From Iamia sp963728655 (GTDB taxonomy: Bacteria; Actinomycetota; Acidimicrobiia; Acidimicrobiales; Iamiaceae): a stretch of 64,000 nucleotides of DNA. Below, in pieces: positions 9,546 through 18,009 of this stretch. Every line of letters begins with the position of its first letter. Position 1 is the stretch's first letter. The notes under the pieces are model-generated. The model was given only the letters and a program-made list of their open reading frames with translations, was not told the DNA's origin and searched no databases. Where the stretch lies: positions 868,001 to 932,000 of the forward strand of contig CAVSLD010000002.1 in assembly GCA_963728655.1 (NCBI GenBank). The letters run 5' to 3'. A program made the position numbers and the translations under genes.

Positions 9546-10868
9546 TCAGGCCTCGGCCGTGGGCGGGACTCGCCGGGCGAGGGCGCACCGCCACACGACG
9601 AGGGTGCCCAGGAGGCCGGTGACCAGGACGACGGGCTCGGGACTGGACCAGGCCTTGATGCCGAGCGAGAGCAGGGCCGCCACCACCAGCATCGACGGGG
9701 TGCCCCACCGCCACCGGGTCGCGCCACCGAGGAGGGCCCGCTGCTCGACGGGGGCGACCCGGCGCACGATCGGGACGAGCACGGCCAGGTTCGCCAGCAG
9801 GAAGGGCACCTTGGTCCACCACCAGGCGGCCGTCCCCGGGTCGGCCGTCGGGAGCAGGCCGAGGGCCCAGGCCGCACCGGCCACGACCACGGCGGCGGTC
9901 ATGTGCCAGAGGTACACCGACATGGCCACGCCGTTGGCCGCGATCGTCACCCTCCAGGCGCGGGCCGAGCGCTCCAGCCACCGCGTCACCGCCGGCGCCA
10001 GGGCGGCCGCGGTGGCCGAGTAGGCGAGACCGAAGAGCAGCAGGGCGGTCGAGGGCGGGTGCGTCGGGCTGTGCTCCAGCCCGCCGTGGTGGAGCATGGT
10101 CACCGGCCAGGGGCCGAGGGTCACCGCGGCCAGGGCGAGGGTCCAGAGCCCGGCGGCCAGCACGGCCAGGCGCCGGCCCGTCGGGAGGCGGCCGTCCTGC
10201 CAGGCGAACCCCGCCACCTGGAACCCGAGCCACCCCACGACCCAGCTGACCTGGGGCAGGAGCGGGACCCCGGCGAACCGGGCCGCCTCCGCCACCCCGA
10301 AGAGCAGGGCCAGCGCGCCCACCAACCGCCCGGGGTGGGACCGGGACCAGCGGAAGGTGAACGGCGCCAGGGCCGTGTCGATCGTGTAGTTGGCGAGGAA
10401 CCACAGGGGGATGGCGGCCCCGGCCGCGCCGAGGGCCACGATCCCCGCCCCTCCGAGCACCGCACCGACCACCAGGGCGGCCGCCCAGGTCCCGGCCAGG
10501 ACGGCCGCGGGCGTGGCCATGCGGTGCAGGCGCGTGGCGATCCAGTCGGCGGGTCGCACCCCCCGGCGCTCGGCCGACCGCAGCGACGTGGCCGAGGCGA
10601 AGCCCCCCACGAAGAAGAACAGCGGCATCACCTGGCCGATCCAGGTCATCCAGCCGTACCCGGGTGAGGTGTCGAGCAGGTTGCCGCCGTCGAGCCCGCC
10701 GTCGGCGACGACCACGACCATCAGCAGCCAGTGGCCCACGGCCACCACGGCCATGGCCGCGGCCCGGTAGAGGTCGACGGCCCGGTTGCGGTCGGCGGGC
10801 GTGGCCGCGGCGACGGCGGCGGCCGACAGGCGCGGCTCGGGGACCTCGGAGGTGAGGGGGGTGGACAT
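9546..10868 (-). CDS. Acyltransferase family 3 membrane protein (OafA-like)
   Basis: 440 residues with about ten hydrophobic helices. The N-terminal AVDLYRAAAMAVVAVGHW is the family 3 signature R/H region (catalytic-type His in the first helix), followed by MPLFFFVGGFASATSLR, LWFLANYTID and YLWHMTAAVVVAG. Family members transfer acyl groups to surface carbohydrates or lipids from the membrane. The ATG at 10868 was chosen because the upstream extension is a translation of the repeat-containing intergenic region. It stands alone, with no glycan-synthesis neighbours to specify its acceptor. Confidence 0.85.
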   Translation of the reverse strand: MSTPLTSEVPEPRLSAAAVAAATPADRNRAVDLYRAAAMAVVAVGHWLLMVVVVADGGLDGGNLLDTSPGYGWMTWIGQVMPLFFFVGGFASATSLRSAERRGVRPADWIATRLHRMATPAAVLAGTWAAALVVGAVLGGAGIVALGAAGAAIPLWFLANYTIDTALAPFTFRWSRSHPGRLVGALALLFGVAEAARFAGVPLLPQVSWVVGWLGFQVAGFAWQDGRLPTGRRLAVLAAGLWTLALAAVTLGPWPVTMLHHGGLEHSPTHPPSTALLLFGLAYSATAAALAPAVTRWLERSARAWRVTIAANGVAMSVYLWHMTAAVVVAGAAWALGLLPTADPGTAAWWWTKVPFLLANLAVLVPIVRRVAPVEQRALLGGATRWRWGTPSMLVVAALLSLGIKAWSSPEPVVLVTGLLGTLVVWRCALARRVPPTAEA

Positions 10869-11184
10869 GGCCCCAGTGGGCCACGGTCGGCGCACCCCGC
10901 CCATCAGGGGATGCCCCCAGATCGGCCCGGGCCGTGCCTGGGGTCGTCCCACTTGTACCGGTGAAGCCCGCACGTCGCCCGCGACGGGGAACCTTCACCA
11001 CTTCGGTCCCGCCCTCGTACCGGTGAAGCCCGCACGTCGCCCGCGACGGGGAACCTTCACCACTTCGGTCCCGCCAGTCCTCAACGTACTGCGGGGCGGG
11101 GGGCTTGCCGCAAGCGACCGAACCGTGCTCAGGATGACCGTCCGTCGGTCGTCCGGGCCGACACGGAGACGGGGGAGAGGGCGC
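10869..11184. other. Intergenic region (316 bp) dominated by a duplicated 59-bp unit
   Basis: Lies between divergently transcribed acyltransferase and FAD monooxygenase genes. It contains the direct repeat described separately and GGGAGAGG at 11174-11181, the probable ribosome-binding site of the monooxygenase. I see no further gene. Confidence 0.5.
10955..11075. repeat. Two direct copies of a 59-bp unit
   Basis: Copies lie at 10955-11013 and 11017-11075, identical by eye, separated by 3 nt (period 62). Each begins GTACCGGTGAAG and contains the inverted arms GGTGAAG and CTTCACC about 25 nt apart, so each could fold into a hairpin. The position between divergent genes suggests a regulatory or mobile repeat. 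Confidence 0.85.
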
Positions 11185-12682
11185 GTGGGACCAGCGATGG
11201 GAGAGGTGGCGGAGCACGCGGTGGTGGTGGCCGGGGGCGGCCCCACGGGGATGATGCTGGCCGGCGAGCTGGCCCTGGCCGGGGTCGAGGTCGTCGTGGT
11301 GGAGCGGCGCACGGACCAGCACGTGGACGGCTCCCGTGCCGGCGGCCTCCACGCCCGCACCGTCGAGGTGCTCGACCAGCGGGGCATCGCCGAGCGCTTC
11401 GTGGCCGCCGGCCAGACGCACCCGTCCCTCGGCTACGCCCAGACGGCTGCTGGACATCAGCGACCTGCCGACGCGCCATCCCTACGTGCTCGCGCTGTGG
11501 CAGGCCGAGTTCGAGCCCCTCCTGGCCGCCTGGGTCGAGGAGCTCGGGGTCCCGACCCTGCGGGGCTGCGAGGTGGTGGGCGTGGCCCAGGACGCCGACG
11601 GTGTCGACGTGGAGGTCTCGGACGGGCGGACCCTCCGGGCCGCGTACCTGGTCGGCTGCGACGGGGGGCGCAGCCTCGTCCGCAAGGCGGCGGGGATCGG
11701 GTTCCCCGGCCTGGAGGCGACGACCAGCTGGGTGATCGCCGAGGTGGAGATGGACGGGGAGCCCGAGCTCGGCTTCCGCCGCGACGCCCTCGGCACCCAC
11801 GCCATCGGTCGGCGCCAGGAGCACGAGCCGATCCGGCTGGTGCTCACCGAGGCCGAGGTCGGGCGCACCGCACCGCCGACCCTCGACGAGCTGCGGGCGG
11901 CGCTGGTCGGCATCTACGGATCGGACTTCGGGCTCCGCCGTGCCTCGTGGATCTCCTGGTTCACCGACGCGGCCCGCCAGGCCGCGACCTACCGACAGGG
12001 GCGGGTGCTGGTGGCCGGCGACGCTGCCCACGTGCACCCGCCCCAGGGCGGCCAGGGGCTCAACGTCGGTGTCCAGGACGCGGTGAACCTGGGGTGGAAG
12101 CTCGCCCAGGTGGTGCGGGGCGCCTCGCCCGACGGCCTGCTGGACACGTACCACGCCGAGCGGCACCCGGTCGGGGCCCAGGTGCTGCAGGGCACCATGG
12201 CGCAGGTGGCCCTGGCCACACCCGACGACCGCCACGACGCCCTCCGGGCCGCCCTGGCCGAGGTGGTGGCCATGGACGAGCCCCGTCGTCTCATCGGCGC
12301 GAGGCAGTCGGGCCTCGACGTGCGCTACGACCTGGGCGACGGCCACCCGCTGCGCGGGCGGCGCCTGCCCGACCTCGACCTGGCGACGCCCGACGGACCC
12401 ACCCGCGCGCTCGCCCTGCTGCACGAGGCCCGGCACGTGCTGCTCGCCCTCGGCGGCCCCGACGGGGCCGGTGGCCTCGAGGTGGCGGAGCCGTGGGGTG
12501 ACCGGGTGCGCGGCGTCGCCGCCACCGTCGCGCAGGACACCTGCGAGCTCCCGGGCCTCGGCGAGGTCAGCCTCCCCGCTGCCGTGCTCGTCCGCCCCGA
12601 CGGCCACGTCGCCTGGACCGGCGCCCTCACCGACCCCGACCTGGTCCAGGCCCTGTCGACCTGGTGCGGTCGGCGGTCCTGA
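11185..12682 (+). CDS. Class A FAD-dependent aromatic monooxygenase (frameshifted)
   Basis: Flavoprotein hydroxylase of the PHBH/Rox/MhpA group. The dinucleotide fold VVVAGGGPTGMMLAGELALA is at the N-terminus, and the second FAD motif VLVAGDAAHVHPPQGGQGLN with NVGVQDAVNLGWKLA follows later. The C-terminal part (VRPDGHVAWTG) is the thioredoxin-like tail of this group. One extra base near 11443 shifts the frame; removing it joins GYAQ to LLDISDLPTRHPY and gives about 498 residues. GTG 11185 is preferred because GGGAGAGG lies just upstream; ATG 11197 is the alternative. The family hydroxylates aromatic compounds and some antibiotics with NAD(P)H and O2. The substrate is unknown. Confidence 0.82.
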
Positions 12683-12743
12683 CCGCCGACCGAGCCGACA
12701 CCGGACCTCACCTGCCGGCCGGGCTCCGCACGCCGAGCGAGAG

Positions 12744-12818
12744 TGGTGCGCCCCCTGGGATTCGAACCCAGAACCTGCGGATTAAGAGTCCGTTGCTCTG
12801 CCGTTGAGCTAGAGGCGC
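12744..12818 (-). tRNA. tRNA-Lys (CTT)
   Basis: The reverse strand folds as a cloverleaf with acceptor GCGCCTC/GGGGCGC, anticodon loop CTCTTAA (anticodon CTT), T-loop GTTCGAATC and an encoded CCA end. Downstream of the FAD monooxygenase gene and convergent with it. Confidence 0.95.
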
Positions 12819-12897
12819 AGACCGGCGACCCTAGCCGTCGGTGGTGGGAGGTCCGCCAGCCGATCGGGGCCGCGGGCCGGGCGTGACCGCCCCGGGA

Positions 12898-14214
12898 TCA
12901 GGTCCCGTCGTTGCTCCAGTGCCAGGGCTCCGAGGGCAGGTTGTAGAGCCCGAACCGGGAGGCGTTGCCGTTGAGCCACCGGTAGCAGGAGCTGCCGCGG
13001 GACTGGCAGCTGTTGAAGTCGATGGCCAGGCCGACCTCGTGGTTCGAGGAGCCGGGCTTGGCCGTCGGCGGGTGGCACTGCGACGACGACATCTCGTAGA
13101 TGGCGTAGTAGCTGCTGCCGCAGTGGGCCTCGCGGAGGGCGATCTGGTTGGCCGGGTCGCGGTAGCCGCTCCCCGACAGCGAGACGCCGTCGGCGGCGGC
13201 TGCGGCCAGGAGGCCCCGGACCTGCTCGGCGATCTGGCAGTTGACGGTGATCCCGCCGGCGTTGCAGAGGCTGACGCCGCCGGTGCCGCTGCCGGCCGGG
13301 GTCACGCCCCCGGGGGCGGACAGCGGGGCGGCCTCGCTGCCGCCGTCGCCGTAGGAGGGGCTCGGGCTGGGGGTGGGGGTGGGGGTGGGGGTGGCGGCCG
13401 CCTCCGCGGCGGCTGCGGCTGCGGCGGCCGCCGCCTCGGCGGCCTTCTGCTCGCGGTAGCGCTGGAGGGCGAGGCGGGCCTGCAGCTCGGCCTGCTCCCG
13501 GACGATCTGGGCCGACAGCTCCCGGTCGCGCTGACCCAGCTCGATGGCCCGGGCCAGCTCGCCGTCGATGCGGCGCTGGACGTCGGCGGCGAAGCCCTGC
13601 TGCTCGTTGCGGGCGGCCTCGACGGAGTCGATGCGCTGCTGGACCTCGGTGGCCTTGGCCTCGGCCCGCTCGCTGGCGTCGTCGGCGGCCCGGCGCTGGG
13701 CCTCGAGCTCGGCCTCGGCGGCGCGGACCTGGTCGGTGAGGTCGTCGTCGTCGGCCGTCTGGCCCTCGAGGATGGCCCGACGCTTCACCAGGTCGGTGGC
13801 CGAGGCGGCGTCGAGCACACCGACCGAGGAGTTCTCGCCGTCGGTGTAGGCCTCGACCATGCGGTCGCGGAGCTGGTCCTCCAGGTCGGAGAGGTGGGCC
13901 TCGGCCTCGTCGATGCCGTCCTGGGCCCGGGCCGCGGCCTCCTCGGCCTCGGCCTTCTCCCGCTCGGCGTTGTCGAGGGCGGCCTCCTCGCCGGCCAGGC
14001 GCTCGTTGAGGGCCTGGAGGGCGGCCTCGACCTCGGCCTTGTCACCGTTGAGCGCATCGACGCTGGCGGCGGCCTCGGCGCGTTCCTGGCGGACGCGCTC
14101 GCGCTCGTCCTCGGCCTCGGTGCCGCTCGCGCTCTGGCCGACCAGGAGGACGACGAGGAAGGCGACGAGGACGGTGAGGGCCGTCGGGATCTTGCGGATG
14201 TGCACGGGCTTCAC
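12898..14214 (-). CDS. Coiled-coil exported peptidoglycan hydrolase with VanY (D,D-carboxypeptidase) domain
   Basis: 438 residues. One N-terminal hydrophobic segment (TALTVLVAFLVVLLVG) is followed by a long charged coiled coil (about residues 35-290), poly-Ala and Pro-Thr linkers, then a VanY-type peptidase. Zinc ligands are visible in SSNHEVGLAIDF and EPWHWS. The layout copies PcsB/RipC-type hydrolases controlled by FtsEX, but the usual NlpC/P60 or CHAP domain is replaced by a D-alanyl-D-alanine carboxypeptidase fold. It should act outside the membrane on peptidoglycan stem peptides. GTG 14214 was chosen, with GGAG 11 nt upstream; GTG 14205 is possible. A TACAGT box on the minus strand at 14308-14313 may be its -10 element. 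Confidence 0.85.
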   Translation of the reverse strand: MKPVHIRKIPTALTVLVAFLVVLLVGQSASGTEAEDERERVRQERAEAAASVDALNGDKAEVEAALQALNERLAGEEAALDNAEREKAEAEEAAARAQDGIDEAEAHLSDLEDQLRDRMVEAYTDGENSSVGVLDAASATDLVKRRAILEGQTADDDDLTDQVRAAEAELEAQRRAADDASERAEAKATEVQQRIDSVEAARNEQQGFAADVQRRIDGELARAIELGQRDRELSAQIVREQAELQARLALQRYREQKAAEAAAAAAAAAAEAAATPTPTPTPSPSPSYGDGGSEAAPLSAPGGVTPAGSGTGGVSLCNAGGITVNCQIAEQVRGLLAAAAADGVSLSGSGYRDPANQIALREAHCGSSYYAIYEMSSSQCHPPTAKPGSSNHEVGLAIDFNSCQSRGSSCYRWLNGNASRFGLYNLPSEPWHWSNDGT

Positions 14215-14409
14215 GGGGGTGGGGGCTCCGGGTGAATCGAGTGGACGACGAGGAGGGCGGGGTGCAGGGGCGCCGTGGGGGAGGCGTCCCCCCTGGGCGG
14301 TCACGAGACTGTAACAAACTTCATCGGCCTGCCACCATCACAGCCCCAAGCCTGACGCGTGGTGTCGGTCACGTCGCGCATGGTGGGCGGGGTGGGGCCG
14401 GGGAGGCGA

Positions 14410-15231
14410 TCACGTGGGGCTCGGGTCGGGGTGGTGGTCGTGGGCGGCGTCGGCGTGGCCGGAGGCGTGACGGTGGTCGTGGTGGGGATCGTCGACGAGG
14501 AGGTGTTCGTCGCCGAGGGCCACGACCCTGCCCCCGTAGGCGGCGCGGAGGGGGCCGTCGGTCAGCACCTCGGACGGCGGGCCCGAGGCCACCACCCGGC
14601 CCGCGAGCAGCAGCACGCTGTCGGCCCGGCGGGCGTCGGCCAGGTCGTGGGTGGACACCACGACGGTCCGCCCGGCGGCCCGCTCGTCGTCGACGGCGGC
14701 GTCGATGAGCCGGCGGGAGACCACGTCGAGGCCGGTGACGGGCTCGTCGAGGAGGAGCAGCTCGGCCTCCTGGGCCAACCCCTGGGCCACCAGCACCCGC
14801 TGGCGCTGGCCGCCGGAGAGCTCGTGGAGCTGGCGGCGGGCCAGGTCGGCCACGTCCATCCGCTCCAGTGCGGCGTGGACCGCGCCGCGGTCGGCCGGGC
14901 CCATCCGCCGGAGCACGCCCCGGTGCGGGTAGCGGGCCATGGTCACCGCCTCGCGCACGGTGAGGGGGAGCGAGGCGTCGACCTCGGTGGTCTGCAGCAC
15001 GAGGGCCACCCCGCCCCGGCGGGCCCGCGCCGGGACCTCGAGGGTGCCGGCGACCGGCTCGAGCAGCCCGGCCGCGGCCCGCAGCACCGACGACTTCCCG
15101 GACCCGTTGGGACCGATGAGGGCGGCGACGGTGCCGGTGGGGACGGCGAAGGTCGCCGCCGCCAGCGCCCGGTGGGTGCCGTAGGCGAGGGTCAGGTCGG
15201 TGGCGCGCAGGGCGGGGGAGGGGTCGGGCAT
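14410..15231 (-). CDS. Metal (zinc/manganese-type) ABC transporter ATP-binding protein
   Basis: 273 residues. Walker A GPNGSGKS, signature LSGGQRQR and Walker B LLLLDEP are all intact, followed by the H-loop STHDLAD. The C-terminal tail is rich in His and Asp (HHDHRHASGHADAAHDHH), typical of zinc-handling ATPases of the ZnuC/AztA group. It is divergent from the permease gene across a 110-bp region with a Zur-like box, so both halves of the transporter are probably repressed when zinc is plentiful. No metal-binding lipoprotein gene is adjacent; that part would have to be encoded elsewhere. Confidence 0.88.
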   Translation of the reverse strand: MPDPSPALRATDLTLAYGTHRALAAATFAVPTGTVAALIGPNGSGKSSVLRAAAGLLEPVAGTLEVPARARRGGVALVLQTTEVDASLPLTVREAVTMARYPHRGVLRRMGPADRGAVHAALERMDVADLARRQLHELSGGQRQRVLVAQGLAQEAELLLLDEPVTGLDVVSRRLIDAAVDDERAAGRTVVVSTHDLADARRADSVLLLAGRVVASGPPSEVLTDGPLRAAYGGRVVALGDEHLLVDDPHHDHRHASGHADAAHDHHPDPSPT

Positions 15232-15257
15232 GGGGTGCGGGAACAGCTCGTTGCGAA

Positions 15258-15273
15258 TGAGAATGATTCTTCA
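15258..15273. promoter_or_regulatory. Zur/Fur-type operator between divergent metal-transport genes
   Basis: TGAGAATGATTCTTCA is an imperfect palindrome with the actinobacterial Zur pattern TGANAATGATTNTCA. It is strikingly AT-rich for this DNA. A plus-strand TTGCGA (15251-15256) and TAGCGT (15275-15280) bracket it, so a bound repressor would cover the promoter of the permease gene. Confidence 0.75.
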
Positions 15274-15341
15274 CTAGCGTGGCACGCCGCCCCACCTCCC
15301 CGCCACGGCGGGGCGCCCGTCCCCCTGGAGGCCCTCGTCCG

Positions 15342-16301
15342 ATGCTCCCGCAGGTGCCCGTGCCCGGGGTGCTCGGCGTCGCCGGCGTCGGCTGGCTCAC
15401 CGAGGCCTTCGAGCCCGCCTTCATGCAACGGGCCCTGGTCGCGGGGCTCGTGGCGAGCGTCGCCGCGTCGGTCGTGGGCACCTGGATCGTGCTCCGCGGC
15501 CTCACCTTCCTCGGTGATGCCCTGGCCCACGGCGTCATCCCCGGCTTGGCCCTGGCCGTGCTCTGGGGCTTCAGCCCGGTGCTCGGCGCCCTGCTCAGCG
15601 CCCTGGTGATGAGCGGGGCGGTCACCCTCGTGGGCCGCCGGGCCCGGGTGCGCGAGGACGTGGGGATCGGGCTGCTCTTCGTCGGCATGCTGGCCCTCGG
15701 GGTGGTGATCATCTCCCGGTCCCAGTCCTTCTCGACCGACGTCACCTCCCTGCTCTTCGGCGACATCCTCGGGGTCACCGCGGCCGACATCCGGGGCCAG
15801 GCGGTGGCCGCCACCGTGGTGGTCGTGGCCTCGGTGGCGCTCCACCGGCCGTTCATGGCCCTGGCCTTCAACCAGGACAAGGCCCGCACCCTGGGGATGC
15901 GCCCGGCCCTCGCCCACACCGTCCTGCTCGCCCTCCTCGCGGTCGCCATCGTGGCGTCCTTCGACGCCATCGGGACCCTGCTCGTGTTCGGCCTGCTCAT
16001 CGGCCCCCCGGCGACGGCCGGGCTCCTGGTGCGCCGGGTGCCGCTGATGATGGTCGTGGCCGTGGCGCTCGGCGCGGTGAGCGTGGTGGTGGGCCTGCTC
16101 GTCAGCTACCACCAGGGCACGGCCGGGGGCGCCACCATCGCCGGCGTCGCCGTGGCCCAGTTCCTCCTCGTGCTGGCCGGCCAGGAGGTGGTCCGGGCGG
16201 TGCGGGGCCGCCGGGCGACATCGCCCGAGGTCGCACCAAACCCTGCTGGCCCCGGGGCCGAACCCCCCGCCGAGAGACCGATCATCCCGATCGACACATA
16301 G
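15342..16301 (+). CDS. Metal (zinc/manganese-type) ABC transporter permease
   Basis: 319 residues, ABC-3 family. About eight hydrophobic helices. Motifs typical of ZnuB/AztB permeases are present: VVGTWIVLRGLTFLGDALAHGVIPGLALA near residue 50, ARVREDVGIGLLFVGMLALGVV, and FDAIGTLLVFGLLIGPPATAGLL. It moves divalent metal through the inner membrane with the ATPase encoded divergently. The ATG at 15342 was chosen, with GGAG 12 nt upstream; the open frame extends to a GTG at 15279 that lies inside the putative -10 box and cannot be used. Confidence 0.88.
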   Translation: MLPQVPVPGVLGVAGVGWLTEAFEPAFMQRALVAGLVASVAASVVGTWIVLRGLTFLGDALAHGVIPGLALAVLWGFSPVLGALLSALVMSGAVTLVGRRARVREDVGIGLLFVGMLALGVVIISRSQSFSTDVTSLLFGDILGVTAADIRGQAVAATVVVVASVALHRPFMALAFNQDKARTLGMRPALAHTVLLALLAVAIVASFDAIGTLLVFGLLIGPPATAGLLVRRVPLMMVVAVALGAVSVVVGLLVSYHQGTAGGATIAGVAVAQFLLVLAGQEVVRAVRGRRATSPEVAPNPAGPGAEPPAERPIIPIDT

Positions 16302-16363
16302 CCGGTCCGGGATCCCAGCGCGCCGGTTCGTGGTGTGCCCGCAGCTGGCTGACCGGTCCTCCA

Positions 16364-16391
16364 GCGATGCCCCGCTCCGGCGGGGCATCGC
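16364..16391. terminator. Bidirectional terminator-like hairpin
   Basis: A perfect 12-bp stem (arm CGATGCCCCGC plus one flanking G-C pair) with a TCCG loop lies between the convergent permease and lipoprotein genes. There is no U-tract, as is usual at this GC content. Confidence 0.6.
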
Positions 16392-16431
16392 CGCGTCCGG
16401 GCCGGGCCGTGGGCCCGGGGTGCGGTGGGGC

Positions 16432-16872
16432 TCAGCCGCCCAGCGGCCCGCAGGGCTCGCCCAGCTGGTCGGTGAGGGTCGTCACCGCGGCGTCGGCGTC
16501 GGCCGAGGCGGCTGCGGAGGGTTCCTCGGCGTCGGCGAAGCTGACGTCGCGCAGCGTGGCGACGGCGTCGGCCACCTCGGGCGAGGGGTCGGGCTCGAGG
16601 TCGTCGATCTGGTCGAGGGCGCTCGTCAGGGTGGCGTCGGCCGCGGCCGCGCCCTCGGGGCTGCCGGTGGCCAGGTCCTGGAGGTCGACGAAGATCCCCA
16701 CCAGCGCCGACAACGGGGCGCAGACGGCCAGCTCCTCGGCCCCGTCGGTGGCGACCGGCTCGACGCCGGTGGTCGACGACGAGGCATCGTCACCGCTGTC
16801 GTCTCCGCAGGCTGCGGCGGTGACCAGCAGCACGAGGGTGACGACGACGGCGACGAGCGGGGAGCGGCGCAC
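16432..16872 (-). CDS. Small hypothetical lipoprotein
   Basis: 146 residues, GTG start. The signal peptide ends in a lipobox (VTAAAC) with the acylated Cys at residue 22, followed by a Ser/Asp-rich linker. The mature part is short, acidic and Ala-rich, with two Cys (AVCAPLSALVG and GEPCGPLGG) that could pair. It resembles the many short secreted helical proteins of actinobacteria, but I recognise no family. It is convergent with the metal permease and separated from it by a strong hairpin, so it is probably an independent unit. Confidence 0.7.
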   Translation of the reverse strand: MRRSPLVAVVVTLVLLVTAAACGDDSGDDASSSTTGVEPVATDGAEELAVCAPLSALVGIFVDLQDLATGSPEGAAAADATLTSALDQIDDLEPDPSPEVADAVATLRDVSFADAEEPSAAASADADAAVTTLTDQLGEPCGPLGG

Positions 16873-17035
16873 CGGACCTCCAGGGCGGACGGGGCGGGCG
16901 GGCGCCCGCCGGGCGCCGCGACGCTACCCGGGGCCCACGGCCTGTCGGCAGGCGGGCCGCCGCAGGGGCGGGTCGTACGATGGCCCGGTCGTCAGGAGGG
17001 GGCGCCTGCGGGTGCCGCCGTCCCGGCGTCGACCC

Positions 17036-17112
17036 GCCTCCGTAGCTCAGTAGGACAGAGCAGCGGACTTCTAATCCGACGGTCGCAGGTTCGAATCCTG
17101 CCGGAGGCGCCA
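17036..17112 (+). tRNA. tRNA-Arg (TCT)
   Basis: Cloverleaf with acceptor GCCTCCG/CGGAGGC, anticodon loop CTTCTAA (TCT), T-loop GTTCGAATC, discriminator G and encoded CCA. A TACGAT box at 16977-16982 upstream could be its -10 element. Confidence 0.95.
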
Positions 17113-17187
17113 GGCAGGGCCGAGCGATGAGCCCTGGGGTCCGCGACCGTCTGAGGGTGGGCACCTCCGTACGACGGGGGTGCGCCA

Positions 17188-17240
17188 CCGAACCTTGGAC
17201 GGGTGTCGCGGCCTGGCGCGTCCAAGCGTCCAAGGTTCGG
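17188..17240. repeat. Perfect 14-bp inverted repeat upstream of the DUF899 gene
   Basis: Arms CCGAACCTTGGACG (17188-17201) and CGTCCAAGGTTCGG (17227-17240) are exact reverse complements with a 25-nt loop. CGTCCAAG also occurs once more in the loop. It ends 25 bp before ATG 17266, so it lies in the leader or promoter of that gene and might be an operator or a structured leader. Confidence 0.8.
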
Positions 17241-17265
17241 ACCGACCGACGACGAGGAGCACCCG

Positions 17266-17976
17266 ATGACCACGACCGGACCGAGGACCGAGGGATCGAC
17301 GCCGCTGCCGCCGGTGGTCGACGAGGCGACGTGGCGGGCGGAGCTCGACGAGCTGCGGGCCCGGGAGAAGGCCGCCACCCGCGAGCTCGACGCCATCGCC
17401 GCCCAGCGGCGTCGGCTGCCGGCCGTGGCCATGCCCGACCACACGCTCGAGGGGCCGTCCGGGCCGGTGTCGCTCGCCGAGGTCTTCGACGGGCGCCGCC
17501 AGCTCGTCGTCTACAACCACATGTGGTCCCCGGGCGAGACCTGGCAGTGCGGCGGCTGCACCAGCTTCACCGCCCAGTTCACCCGCCTCGGCTTCCTCGA
17601 GCCCTACGACGCCCGGTTCGTGGTCGTCACCCAGGGGCCGATCGACGAGGCCCTCGCCTACAAGCGCCGCGTGGGCAACCAGATGGACTGGTACTCGACG
17701 GCAGGCAGTGACTTCGGGGCCGACGTCGGGGCGCCCCCGGGCGGTGGCTTCGCCATCAACGTCTTCCTCCGTGGCGACGACGGCACCGTCTACCGGACCT
17801 GGCACACCGACGGGCGCGGCGTCGAGCAGCTGACCCACACCTTCGCCCTGGTCGACGTCCTGCCCTACGGGCGCCGGGAGGAGTGGCAGGACGCCCCCGA
17901 CGGCTGGCCGCAGGGGCCGACCTACGCGGGTTGGCTCGACTCGCCCGAGATCGCAGCGCGCTACGGCGAGGGGTGA
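17266..17976 (+). CDS. DUF899 family thioredoxin-like protein
   Basis: 236 residues, ATG with GAGGAG 7 nt upstream. The family pattern is clear: WRAELDELRAREKAATRELDAIAAQRRRLP near the N-terminus, then HMWSPGETWQCGGCTSFTAQF, LAYKRRVGNQMDWYSTAGSDF and a C-terminal TYAGWLDSPEIAARYGEG. The fold is thioredoxin-like with a CGGC motif at the usual active-site position. The biochemical role of DUF899 proteins is not established. A 14-bp perfect inverted repeat upstream suggests specific regulation. Confidence 0.88.
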   Translation: MTTTGPRTEGSTPLPPVVDEATWRAELDELRAREKAATRELDAIAAQRRRLPAVAMPDHTLEGPSGPVSLAEVFDGRRQLVVYNHMWSPGETWQCGGCTSFTAQFTRLGFLEPYDARFVVVTQGPIDEALAYKRRVGNQMDWYSTAGSDFGADVGAPPGGGFAINVFLRGDDGTVYRTWHTDGRGVEQLTHTFALVDVLPYGRREEWQDAPDGWPQGPTYAGWLDSPEIAARYGEG

Positions 17977-18009
17977 CGGGCTCGTCGGTGGCTGCCGAAG
18001 GATGGCTCC

